A DNA stretch of 10,298 nucleotides. Origin: Chloroflexia bacterium (GTDB lineage: Bacteria; Chloroflexota; Chloroflexia; Thermomicrobiales; UBA6265). The stretch spans positions 1 through 10,298 of the forward strand of contig JACDBO010000307.1 in NCBI GenBank assembly GCA_013694885.1, in the 5' to 3' direction. A program made the position numbers and the translations under genes. Positions 1 to 7,477 of this stretch are shown in pieces (position 1 is the stretch's first letter; each line of letters opens with the position of its first letter). Below the pieces are notes generated by a model that saw nothing but the letters and a program-made list of their open reading frames with translations, was not told the origin of the DNA and made no database searches.

Positions 1-2516
1 ACGTTACCTCGCAAACACTGGCGGAAGAGCAGCTACGGCGGAGCGAAGGGAGATACCGGGCGCTGGTTCAGCATGCTTCAGACGTCATCACGATCATCGA
101 CGCTGATGGTATTGCCCGTTATCAGAGTCCGTCCCTGGAGTCCGTGCTTGGCTATCCCCCGCACGAACTGGTCGGGGTCGATCCCTTCGGTTTGATCCAC
201 GCCGATGACGTAGGACCGGTTCGCGAGTTGTTCGGCGAGGTGGTACGGCAATCAGGATCACGTCAGACATCCCGCTTCCGGTTCCGCCATAAGAACGGGT
301 CATGGCGATGGATGGACGTCATCGCCACGAATCTCCTGGATGACTTGAGCGTGGGTGGGGTGGTCGTCAACTCGCGTGATGTCACTGACCGCCAGCAAGC
401 TGAGGATGATCTGCGCGAGCGGGAGCATCGTCATCTTGACCTCTCGGAAGCGGCGCGGCGCCAGGCCCAGGAACTCGCGCTCCTGGACGAGGTGCGCACC
501 GCACTCGCGCACGAGCTGGAGCTGCCGGAACTGGTGCGAACCGTCGTTGAGGCGATCGCGCGAACCTTTGGGTACACGCTGGTCAGTCTCTATTTCCTCG
601 AAGCCGGCGAGTTGGTGCTCCAGCATCAGGTCGGGTACGAACGGCAGATCCAGCGCATCCCTATCACGTCCGGGATCGCAGGACGGGTGGCTCGCACCGG
701 CGAGCCAGTCCTGCTCGAAGACGCGGGAAATGACCCCACGTTTCTTGACGCAATCGACGGGATTTTGTCCGAAGTTTGCGTGCCGCTGAGTGACCAGGGC
801 CGGGTCGTTGGCGTTCTGAATCTGGAGAGCAAGGGCGGCGTGCGACTCTCGGAGGCCGACCTCCGCCTCATGCTCGCCCTGTGCGAACACGTCAATATCG
901 CCATTGCCCGCGCACGCCTGTACAGCGAGGCTCGCGCGAACCTGGCACGTTTTCAGGCGTTGGTTCAGCATGCCGACCTGATGGGTATCATCGAGCAGGA
1001 TGGTGTCGTTCGCTATCTCAGCCCGGCGATCGAGTCTATCCTCGAATACCCCACGCGGGAACTGGTCGGGTCGCAAGGTCTGGACTTCATCGACCACGAC
1101 GACCGCGCGATGGTTCAGGCGAGCTTCGATGAGGCGTTGGCGTCCGCCCACAGCCGTCCGCCAATCGAGTGCCGTATGCCGAGGAAAACCGGTGGGTCGT
1201 GCTGGATGGAGATTCGCTTCTCCAACCTGCTGTCCGATCCCAGTGTTGGGGGGATTGTCATCAATGGCCGCGACGTCACTGAGCGCAAAGCGTTCGAGGA
1301 GCAACTGCGGTACCAGGCACAGCACGACCCGCTGACCGGTCTCCCAAACCGCACCCTGTTTCTGGATCGGTTGACCCGAGCACTTGGCATGCCTCGCCCC
1401 GCGGGCGAAGCCGGGGTGTCGGTCCTGTTCCTGGACCTGGACGGGTTCAAAGTCGTCAACGACAGTCTTGGACACGCCGCTGGTGATTGCCTCCTCATCG
1501 CCGTCGCGGATCGATTGCATATGTGGCTCCGCGACGAAGACATGATCGCGCGCTTTGGCGGCGATGAGTTCGCTGTCCTGCTCGATCGCGCGACCGATGC
1601 CGAGGCAGCCGTGCGATTGGCGGATCGCCTGGTCGCTGCCCTTGCGCCTCTGTTCATCATCGAAGGCGTCGACGCAGTGGTCACCACCTGTATCGGCGTC
1701 GCTGTAGGTGACCCGGCGCTCGCCACGCCCGGTGACATGCTGCGCGCGGCGGATGTTGCGCTCTACCGGGCAAAGGCCGCCGGCAAGGGTAACGTCGCGG
1801 TCTTCGACGCGGATCGTGATGAGCCGGCGATGGTGAGACTTGATCGAGAGACGGCACTGCGCCGCGCACTCGAACGCGGAGAGCTTCGCATCGCCTATCA
1901 ACCCGTCATGCACCTTGACACCGGAGCGGTCGAGGGGGTGGAAGCGCTTGCGCGTTGGGACCACCCCGAGGTCGGACTGGTTCCGCCAGATTCATTTATC
2001 CCGCTCGCCGAAGAGACCGGGCTGATCCTGCCGATCGGGCGCTGGTTACGCGCCGAGGCGTGCCGTCAAGTTCGACTCTGGCAGGATCGTTTCTCGATGC
2101 CGGCCCCCTTGCAGCTCAGCGTCAACATCTCGGCGCGAGAGCTTCGCCTTGCTGGATTGGTCGCGGACCTGGCGCAACTCCTGGAAGAAACCGGGATCTT
2201 GCCCGAATGTCTCACGCTCGAAGTAACGGAAAGCGCGGCGATCTCCGCCGGCCCGGAGGAGGATGTCGCGGTGCTGCGCGCCCTCAAGGCATTAGGTGTG
2301 CGACTCGCCCTCGACGACTTCGGGACTGGTTACGCCTCGCTGAGTGCGCTCAGGCACCTGCCCGTCGACGAACTCAAGGTCGACCGCTCATTCGTAGCCG
2401 GACTCGGTCGCAACCGTGAGGACACCGCGATTGTGCGAGCGTCGATCGGGGTGGCGGCGGCATTGAGCCTCGGCGTGACAGCGGAAGGCGTGGAAACCGC
2501 CAGCCAGATAGACTAG
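1..2516 (+). CDS. PAS-GAF-PAS-GGDEF-EAL cyclic-di-GMP signalling protein, 5' partial, ends at an in-frame TAG inside EAL
   Basis: The reading frame is open from the left edge (first full codon at 3), so the true start lies outside the window; the GTG at 144 sits inside the first PAS domain and is not the start. Domains in order: PAS/PAC (about 45-400), a helical linker, GAF (about 474-930), a second PAS/PAC (about 945-1300), GGDEF (about 1320-1810) and EAL (from about 1850). The GGDEF motif is intact at 1557-1571, and an RxxD product-inhibition site (RDED, 1530-1541) lies five residues before it, as in feedback-controlled diguanylate cyclases. The EAL motif is at 1941-1949, with the NIS, LEVTES, DDFGTGY (from 2313) and AEGVET (2481-2498) motifs following. 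By family knowledge, GGDEF makes c-di-GMP from two GTP and EAL hydrolyses it; the sensory domains probably gate this in the cytoplasm. TAG at 2514-2516 removes the last EAL segment, including the conserved Gln of the QGY motif, so net synthesis is the likely output (inference). High confidence in domains, lower in the activity balance. Confidence 0.95.
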   Translation, partial: VTSQTLAEEQLRRSEGRYRALVQHASDVITIIDADGIARYQSPSLESVLGYPPHELVGVDPFGLIHADDVGPVRELFGEVVRQSGSRQTSRFRFRHKNGSWRWMDVIATNLLDDLSVGGVVVNSRDVTDRQQAEDDLREREHRHLDLSEAARRQAQELALLDEVRTALAHELELPELVRTVVEAIARTFGYTLVSLYFLEAGELVLQHQVGYERQIQRIPITSGIAGRVARTGEPVLLEDAGNDPTFLDAIDGILSEVCVPLSDQGRVVGVLNLESKGGVRLSEADLRLMLALCEHVNIAIARARLYSEARANLARFQALVQHADLMGIIEQDGVVRYLSPAIESILEYPTRELVGSQGLDFIDHDDRAMVQASFDEALASAHSRPPIECRMPRKTGGSCWMEIRFSNLLSDPSVGGIVINGRDVTERKAFEEQLRYQAQHDPLTGLPNRTLFLDRLTRALGMPRPAGEAGVSVLFLDLDGFKVVNDSLGHAAGDCLLIAVADRLHMWLRDEDMIARFGGDEFAVLLDRATDAEAAVRLADRLVAALAPLFIIEGVDAVVTTCIGVAVGDPALATPGDMLRAADVALYRAKAAGKGNVAVFDADRDEPAMVRLDRETALRRALERGELRIAYQPVMHLDTGAVEGVEALARWDHPEVGLVPPDSFIPLAEETGLILPIGRWLRAEACRQVRLWQDRFSMPAPLQLSVNISARELRLAGLVADLAQLLEETGILPECLTLEVTESAAISAGPEEDVAVLRALKALGVRLALDDFGTGYASLSALRHLPVDELKVDRSFVAGLGRNREDTAIVRASIGVAAALSLGVTAEGVETASQID

Positions 2517-2672
2517 CTCCGTCGCCTGCACTGCAAACGTGGGCAGGGGTACTACTTTTCCCCACCGCTTGCTGCCTCGGCGTGTGAGGAATTTCTTAGG
2601 GGGCGACTCGGTTCCTCAGAGCCAACGGCGGCACGTTCACGCGAGACCGCCATGACCATTGCCGACCAGTGA
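2517..2672 (+). pseudogene. C-terminal remnant of the EAL domain beyond the amber stop
   Basis: Directly after TAG 2514-2516, the same frame stays open for 51 codons up to TGA at 2670-2672. It encodes a recognisable EAL C-terminus: LRRLHCKRGQGYYFSPPL followed by an acidic helix (ACEEFLRGRL). EAL proteins normally read roughly LRxLGCDxGQGYYFSPPLP here, so this is the missing end of the upstream protein. No start codon or ribosome binding site suggests independent translation. The Gln codon at 2544-2546 matches the conserved catalytic-site Gln of EAL enzymes. The Gly-to-His and Asp-to-Lys changes near the junction may hint at relaxed constraint, but this is weak. It could be a real nonsense mutation, a sequencing error or a readthrough stop. 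Confidence 0.8.
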
Positions 2673-2691
2673 TTGAGGTTTAGACTTCAAT
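2672..2691 (+). other. 8-bp hairpin between the EAL remnant and the amylase gene
   Basis: ATTGAGGT (2672-2679) pairs with ACTTCAAT (2684-2691) around a TTAG loop, with one G-T wobble. It begins at the final base of the readthrough stop codon. The stem is AT-rich relative to its surroundings and has no T-run after it, so it is a weak candidate for a terminator or mRNA-end structure of the signalling gene, or an operator for the next gene. The rest of 2692-2748 shows no convincing promoter. Confidence 0.3.
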
Positions 2692-2748
2692 CGTCGCCGC
2701 GAAGATCGAATTTCCTTCACCTGGATTCGCCTGCTTCGAAATAGAGTC

Positions 2749-2755
2749 GAGGAGG
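2749..2755 (+). promoter_or_regulatory. Strong ribosome binding site for the GH13 gene
   Basis: GAGGAGG lies six bases before the ATG at 2762. This fixes the start and places the hydrophobic signal segment at the N-terminus. Confidence 0.8.
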
Positions 2756-2761
2756 ATCGGG

Positions 2762-4474
2762 ATGCCGTGTAGTGCGAAGCATCAACGCGCTCGATTGGTG
2801 GCGCAGCTGACCGGTGCCCTTCTGGTGGTTGCCGTGCTCGGCGCGCCCGCCATCGTTGCCGCGGCACCGGCGACGCCGATAGCCTCACCGACGACGGGCG
2901 GAACGCCTGTTGCCGGAGGGACGTTGCCGTGGTGGCGGGACGCCGTCTGCTACGAGGTGTTTGTCCGCTCATTTTCCGATAGCGACGGTGATGGCACTGG
3001 TGACTTGCCGGGATTGATCGAACAGCTCGACTACCTCAACGATGGAGACCCGTCATCTGGCAACGACCTCGGAGTGAGCTGCATTTGGCTGATGCCGATC
3101 ATGGAGTCGACGAGCTACCACGGCTACGACGTGACTGACTTCTATGCGATCGAGCGCGACTACGGAACGAATGACGACTTTCGGCACCTCATGGACGAGG
3201 CGCATGGACGGGGCATTCGCGTCATCATTGATCTCGTGCTGAACCACACGTCGGTCGAGCACCCATGGTTCCAGCAAGCGGTGAGCGACCCGGCATCGCC
3301 CTACCGTGACTGGTACATTTTCGAACCAGAAGATCCCGGATATCCTGGACCGTGGGGCGCGCAAGCCTGGCACCCCGCGCCGGATGGTGGTGCGTTCTAT
3401 TACGGCGTCTTCTGGTCCGGGATGCCAGATCTGAATTACCGTAATCCGGCGGTGACGACCGAAATGGAAAAGGTCACGGCGTTCTGGCTGACCGAGATGG
3501 GAGTCGATGGATTTCGGTTCGACGCGATCAAGCACCTGATCGAGGAGGGCCGCGTCCAGGAAAGCACGCCCGCGACCCTGGCCTGGATAGCGGACTACAG
3601 CGCATTCGTCCGCGCCGAAAAGCCGGAGGCATACATGGTCGGTGAAGTCGCCGGCGCCGGCACCGATGCACTCTCACTCTACTACCCCGGTCTGCTGGAC
3701 GCCTATTTCCACTTCGAGTTGGCCCAGCAAACGGTCAACGCCGCCAACTTCGGCATTCCACGTCAACTCGCCGGTGTCGCCAAAGGCACGGAAGACCGCA
3801 TCCCGGACCAGCGCTTCGCGACGTTCCTCACCAACCATGACCAACCGCGCATCGCCACTCAGCTTGGTGGCGCCGCCGCCGACTTGCGCCTGGCCGCAAT
3901 GTTGTTGCTGACGATGCCAGGGACACCGTTCATCTACTACGGTGAGGAGATCGGCATGGCCGGCGACAAGCCGGACGAGCGCATCCGCACCCCGATGCAG
4001 TGGTCCCCAGGGCCGGGCGGCGGCTTCACCACTGGAAGGCCCTGGGAGTCGCCACAGGACGACTGGCAGACCCGCACCGTCGCCGCGCAACCAACCGACC
4101 CGGCTAGCCTGCTCGCATGGTACCGGACGCTTATCCACGCCCGAGCCGCGCACCCGGCACTAGGTCACGGCGATTTCACGGCGGTCGCATCCAGCGACCC
4201 GAACGTCTTCGCCTTCTTGCGGACGACACCGGCGGAGCAGGTGCTCGTGCTCATCAACCTCGGCAGCGAGCCGGCCGTCGGGCTGTCGCTCACCGCGCCA
4301 GTCGGCGCGATCGCTGCGGGCGCCTATGGTGCGCGTGACGCGCTGGGCGGTCCTCAGGCCGGTCAAATCCGGGTGGACGCGACGGACACCGCCGTGTTCA
4401 CGCTGCCGATGTACTTTGATGAGCTCCCAGCGAAATCAGGGTTGGTCCTCGCGCTGACACCCTCGACGCCTTGA
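2762..4474 (+). CDS. Secreted GH13 (alpha-amylase family) glycoside hydrolase
   Basis: This 570-residue enzyme is predicted to hydrolyse or transfer alpha-glucosidic bonds in starch- or maltodextrin-like sugars outside the cytoplasm. An N-terminal signal peptide is visible: basic residues 7-11, hydrophobic core about 12-33, and an Ala-rich cleavage region near 34-36. A Thr/Pro/Gly/Ala linker (36-55) precedes the catalytic barrel. GH13 signatures are a DSDGDGTGD calcium-site-like loop (73-81), conserved region I DLVLNH (157-162), GFRFD with nucleophile Asp254, VGEV with acid/base Glu295, and TNHD with Asp360. MPDLNYRNP (221-229) and RTPMQW (409-414) resemble alpha-glucosidase, oligo-1,6-glucosidase and trehalose synthase members more than classical endo-amylases, so exact specificity is open. 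A C-terminal beta domain (about 470-568) completes the family architecture. No lipobox Cys follows the signal peptide. The phosphatase gene starts four bases after the stop, suggesting cotranscription. Confidence 0.93.
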   Translation: MPCSAKHQRARLVAQLTGALLVVAVLGAPAIVAAAPATPIASPTTGGTPVAGGTLPWWRDAVCYEVFVRSFSDSDGDGTGDLPGLIEQLDYLNDGDPSSGNDLGVSCIWLMPIMESTSYHGYDVTDFYAIERDYGTNDDFRHLMDEAHGRGIRVIIDLVLNHTSVEHPWFQQAVSDPASPYRDWYIFEPEDPGYPGPWGAQAWHPAPDGGAFYYGVFWSGMPDLNYRNPAVTTEMEKVTAFWLTEMGVDGFRFDAIKHLIEEGRVQESTPATLAWIADYSAFVRAEKPEAYMVGEVAGAGTDALSLYYPGLLDAYFHFELAQQTVNAANFGIPRQLAGVAKGTEDRIPDQRFATFLTNHDQPRIATQLGGAAADLRLAAMLLLTMPGTPFIYYGEEIGMAGDKPDERIRTPMQWSPGPGGGFTTGRPWESPQDDWQTRTVAAQPTDPASLLAWYRTLIHARAAHPALGHGDFTAVASSDPNVFAFLRTTPAEQVLVLINLGSEPAVGLSLTAPVGAIAAGAYGARDALGGPQAGQIRVDATDTAVFTLPMYFDELPAKSGLVLALTPSTP

Positions 4475-4478
4475 CTCC

Positions 4479-4982
4479 GTGAAGCTCTTTTGGCTGGTGC
4501 CCGGTCGCCTTGTGGGTGGCTCCCGACCTGGTGGGACCCGCCCGCGGTGGCTCATCGCGCCGCAACGGATGGCGGAGGAATTGGCACGTCTCCGGGAAGC
4601 CGGTGTCGACAACATCCTCACGCTTTCCCTCCAACCACTGCCTGCGAAGTCGATCGCCCACGCCGACTTGACCTGTCGCCATATCCCCGTCCGTGACTTC
4701 CGAGCTCCGGCGGCTGAGCAACTCGTGGAAGCGGTCGCCTGGCTCGACCAACAACTCGATATTGGCAAGGTGGTGTTTGTCCACTGTGGAGGAGGGCGCG
4801 GGCGAACCGGCACGGTTCTCGCCGCCTGGCTCATCGCTCATGGGAAGACCGCCCAGGAGGCCGTGGCCGAGGTGCGCCGAGTACGGCCGGGTGCAGTCGA
4901 GACTCGCGGACAGCACGCCGCACTCCACCGGTTCGCGTCGTCCCAAGAAGTCGCCAAAGCGAGAAACAGCGCGGTGCGATAA
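4479..4982 (+). CDS. Dual-specificity/tyrosine-type cysteine phosphatase
   Basis: This small 167-residue protein is predicted to remove phosphate from a phosphoprotein or another phosphate ester through a cysteine-phosphate intermediate. The P-loop HCGGGRGRT (102-110) fits HCx5R(S/T), giving nucleophile Cys103 and Arg109. Asp73 in VRDFRAP is the likely general acid. The RPGAVETRGQ segment (136-145) matches the region that in related phosphatases carries the Gln-containing loop. There is no signal peptide or membrane segment, so it is probably cytoplasmic. The start is GTG at 4479, four bases after the amylase stop; no clear Shine-Dalgarno is present, so translational coupling is likely. The substrate cannot be told from sequence. 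The enzyme class is clear and the operon role unknown. Confidence 0.9.
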   Translation: MKLFWLVPGRLVGGSRPGGTRPRWLIAPQRMAEELARLREAGVDNILTLSLQPLPAKSIAHADLTCRHIPVRDFRAPAAEQLVEAVAWLDQQLDIGKVVFVHCGGGRGRTGTVLAAWLIAHGKTAQEAVAEVRRVRPGAVETRGQHAALHRFASSQEVAKARNSAVR

Positions 4983-5021
4983 TCGGGGACAGCCGGGGAT
5001 CAGGTACAGAGGGCACACGTT

Positions 5022-5045
5022 GTGGAGGCGGGTATGGAGGCGGGG
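5022..5045 (+). repeat. Tandem 12-base duplication carrying two possible starts
   Basis: The 12-base unit at 5022-5033 is repeated at 5034-5045 with two differences (GTG versus ATG start, last base T versus G), encoding MEAG twice. Each copy begins with a possible start codon in the same frame. The first copy also supplies a Shine-Dalgarno for the second. Confidence 0.75.
5024..5028 (+). promoter_or_regulatory. Ribosome binding site favouring the ATG at 5034
   Basis: GGAGG sits five bases before ATG 5034, whereas the alternative GTG at 5022 has only a weak GAGGG nine bases upstream. This supports 5034 as the main start, four codons downstream of the longer possibility. Confidence 0.6.
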
Positions 5046-6905
5046 TCCGATCAGGCGAAGCGGGAGCGGCCGACGCAGGTGGCCGAGCCGTTTATCGAGT
5101 CCCGATGGCGGTCGGATGCGATGGACGGAACCCAGGGTCGCCCCGGCAAGCGTGAGGTTGATCTCTACGTTCGTACCTACATGACGTTGCTGGAGAGCTC
5201 AGGCGCGGTCGCGGTTTCCAGCCTGGAACCGGCGCACCTCACCGCCGCCTCATCGCTCCACGCCGGGGCCGCGGAAGAGGCGCCGGACATGAGCGCCTTC
5301 CTCTACTCGGCCCAGCGCATTCCGGCCTGCATGATCCATGTCCGTCATGTGGTGCTGGGCCAATCCCATCGGGCATTCCGCCAGGCCGGATTGAACGACC
5401 TGGAGGAATGGGAGGCGGTCTCCGCCCCTGGCCGTCGCCGCCGCTGGCACTTCGACGGGTGGGAAACACTCGCCGCCTACATCGCCTCCGCGTCCGATCT
5501 GGACGATCTGATTCCCTCCATCGTCGCCTACCAGCTCGAATGGAACAAGCTGCATCGGTTGATCGAGGCCGACCCCAGCCTCAAGACAACGATCGACGGC
5601 CTTGTCGCGGGCGCCATACCCGATTCCGCGGAACGGGACCGCATCGGTGAGCAACTGAGCATCGCTCCGAGCGATTGGGCGCGCCTCCAGGTGGTTTGGG
5701 GCACCGAGGTTTGGTCCAACCTAGGCAAAATCGCCGCGGATCGGAAACGGATTGACCTGCGAATGCTCGGCGGCACCTATCTCGGTTACGCCCGCTCAAC
5801 ACGCGGTTGGTGGCGACCAGTCAACCTGATGCTGATGGACGGGCGCATGGTCGACCGCCCCATCTACTTCGTCTCGTCCAACACTCACAGTGTTGTCAAT
5901 GTCCTCTCCGGTGTCGCACCCCGGCGCAAGGACAGCCTGACCGGGTTCATCCGCGAGACCAAACATCCAGAACTGCTCCCTGAGTTGGAGAAGCTCGAAG
6001 CCGGCGCGACCCGTTCTTCCTGGGATAACCTGCTCTACTTCGCGGCCCGGCACTTTTTCCATGGCGCGCAGCGCAGCGCTGAGCGTCAGGAGCGGCAGCG
6101 CGAGGAGGAGGCGCAGGGTATCCATCATTTCGAACCGACCGGCGCCGTCGATGTCGGCATCCAGGTGATCGAGTTGGCCAAACTCGACCCGGCGTCCTTC
6201 GACTCCCGGCTCGAAGGTTTTGACCCGCGGGGCTCCGATGCGCTGATCGTCAACATCAATTACCCACTAGGCTTGACTGCGTACCACATCATGTCGCAGA
6301 TCGGCGTGGCCACCGACCAGATACGGGGTATCTATATCCTCGGCAAGGCGGCAACGCTCAACGGCCGCATCGGTGACATCATGATGGCGAATGTGGTTTA
6401 CGACGAGCACTCCGGCAACACCTATTGGTTCGACAACATCTTCGACTACGAGGTCGTCTCCCCTTGGCTCCTCTTCGGCGCGGCACTCGACAATCAGAAG
6501 GCGGTCACCGTCAAGGGAACATTCCTGCAAAACCAGGGGTATCTCGATTTCTACTACCGGGAAAACTACACGGTGGTCGAGATGGAAGCCGGACCGTATC
6601 TCAGCGCCATCTACGAGGATGTCTTTCTCGAACGCCACCCGACCGACCAGGCGATCAACCTGACGCCGCTGGCGCGCCACCTCGACCTCGGCATTATCCA
6701 CTACGCCTCGGACACCCCCTACACTCGCGCTCAGACGCTCGGCGCGCGCGGCCTCTCCTACTACGGCATGGACTCCACCTACGCCTCGACCATCGCCATC
6801 CTCCGCCGCATCTTCGCGCTCGAAGCGGATCTGATGGGGAACAACGGCGCCAGCATCCCGGAGTCGAACCGGCTGGCCCAAACACGCTCCGGTCACCGCG
6901 GATGA
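5034..6905 (+). CDS. Uncharacterised two-part protein with a nucleoside phosphorylase-like C-terminal half
   Basis: I cannot give this 623-residue protein a firm family name (627 residues from GTG 5022). From memory it may match a domain-of-unknown-function family such as DUF6909, but I cannot confirm that. Numbering below is from the ATG. The first half (about 40-350) is mainly helical and Trp/Arg-rich, with a charged Arg/Glu stretch at about 347-360. The second half carries motifs reminiscent of the NP-I purine nucleoside phosphorylase/AMP nucleosidase fold: an initial strand IVNINYPLG (about 405-413), GKAATLNGRIGDI (437-449) like the family's G...IGD(I/V) segment, VVEMEAGPYLSAI (514-526) like the VxMEA ribose-binding motif, and YASDTPYT (557-564) where the family has its catalytic Ser-Asp. 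This suggests binding or cleavage of a nucleoside or nucleotide (inference). There is no signal peptide. The stop overlaps the ATG of the thioesterase gene (ATGA), so the two are probably coupled. Confidence 0.88.
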   Translation: MEAGSDQAKRERPTQVAEPFIESRWRSDAMDGTQGRPGKREVDLYVRTYMTLLESSGAVAVSSLEPAHLTAASSLHAGAAEEAPDMSAFLYSAQRIPACMIHVRHVVLGQSHRAFRQAGLNDLEEWEAVSAPGRRRRWHFDGWETLAAYIASASDLDDLIPSIVAYQLEWNKLHRLIEADPSLKTTIDGLVAGAIPDSAERDRIGEQLSIAPSDWARLQVVWGTEVWSNLGKIAADRKRIDLRMLGGTYLGYARSTRGWWRPVNLMLMDGRMVDRPIYFVSSNTHSVVNVLSGVAPRRKDSLTGFIRETKHPELLPELEKLEAGATRSSWDNLLYFAARHFFHGAQRSAERQERQREEEAQGIHHFEPTGAVDVGIQVIELAKLDPASFDSRLEGFDPRGSDALIVNINYPLGLTAYHIMSQIGVATDQIRGIYILGKAATLNGRIGDIMMANVVYDEHSGNTYWFDNIFDYEVVSPWLLFGAALDNQKAVTVKGTFLQNQGYLDFYYRENYTVVEMEAGPYLSAIYEDVFLERHPTDQAINLTPLARHLDLGIIHYASDTPYTRAQTLGARGLSYYGMDSTYASTIAILRRIFALEADLMGNNGASIPESNRLAQTRSGHRG

Positions 6906-7399
6906 CCCGGTTGGAATCGTTGCCCCGAAGCGCGTTTCTGCTCACGGTGCGCGTGCGCTTTCATGAGCTTGACCCGCTGGGCCACGTCAACAACGCCGTC
7001 TACCTCACGTACCTCGAAGAGGCGGCCATCGAGCACGCCGCCGCCGCCGGCTGGCCCGCGTCGCGGCTGCGCCAGCACGGCGGCGTCTTCATCGCCCGCC
7101 GCCACGAGATCGATTTCCTCCGCCCGGCCGGCGAGGGCGACCTCCTCCAGGTCCGCACCTGGCCGGAGGCGATGAGCGGCGCGCGAGCAGTCCGCGCCTA
7201 CGAGATCGTCCGCCTCGACCGCGCCGCCGGCACACCCTCGCAAGACGGCCTCATCGACCCGACGGTGCTGCCACCGGCACCGTCTGCATCGCTGCTCGTC
7301 CGCGCCCGCACCGAGTGGGCCTTCGTCGATGTCAGCTCCGGCCGTCCGCGCCGCATCCCGGCGACGGTGCGCGGCGACTTCCTCACCGGAGTGGAGTGA
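6902..7399 (+). CDS. Acyl-CoA thioesterase, hotdog fold (4-hydroxybenzoyl-CoA thioesterase/YbgC-FadM type)
   Basis: This 165-residue protein is predicted to hydrolyse an acyl-CoA thioester in the cytoplasm. RVRFHELDPLGHVNNAVYL (17-35) is the classic family signature: Asp24 is the expected catalytic residue, followed by GHVNN and Tyr34, and then the long central helix (EEAAIEHAAAAG). The open frame extends far upstream inside the preceding gene, but homology begins just after ATG 6902, which overlaps the upstream TGA as ATGA and marks translational coupling. An oddity is an extra Pro/Ala/Ser-rich stretch of about 20 residues (108-131), in place of the short turn usually found before the final strands. 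Substrate is unknown; the neighbours name no aromatic or fatty-acid pathway. I saw no terminator after the stop. Confidence 0.9.
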   Translation: MTRLESLPRSAFLLTVRVRFHELDPLGHVNNAVYLTYLEEAAIEHAAAAGWPASRLRQHGGVFIARRHEIDFLRPAGEGDLLQVRTWPEAMSGARAVRAYEIVRLDRAAGTPSQDGLIDPTVLPPAPSASLLVRARTEWAFVDVSSGRPRRIPATVRGDFLTGVE

Positions 7400-7434
7400 G
7401 AGCCCGACGCGGCGCTACGGACAAGTCAGCGGCT

Positions 7435-7455
7435 CAGTCCTGAGTCCTCAGTCCT
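7435..7455 (+). repeat. Three tandem heptamers (NAGTCCT) upstream of the helicase promoter
   Basis: AGTCCT occurs at 7436-7441, 7443-7448 and 7450-7455, exactly seven bases apart, with C, G and C as the variable first base. The overlapping CTCAG/CTGAG words make it partly palindromic. It lies 23 bases before the extended -10 element, where an activator or repressor could bind, but it may also be a simple-sequence repeat with no function. Confidence 0.6.
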
Positions 7456-7477
7456 CCGCGCGAAGCGGGGCTTGCTA

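Noticed and set aside
300..1964. 554-residue minus-strand open frame across the GGDEF-EAL gene
   Set aside because: It is a shadow of the confirmed PAS-GAF-PAS-GGDEF-EAL frame, with Arg/Asp/His-rich composition and no motif.
4479..4982. Glucan phosphatase (laforin/SEX4-like) partner of the amylase
   Set aside because: The adjacency is tempting, but there is no carbohydrate-binding domain, and the amylase is exported while the phosphatase lacks a signal peptide, so they would not share a substrate compartment.
4978..4983. GATAAT as a -10 box before the phosphorylase-like gene
   Set aside because: It overlaps the phosphatase stop codon, has no suitably spaced -35 and no extended TG, so a chance match is more likely.
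6425..6901. Long upstream extension of the thioesterase frame inside the preceding gene
   Set aside because: The extension is an out-of-frame reading of the phosphorylase-like gene. Thioesterase homology begins at ATG 6902, which overlaps the upstream stop.
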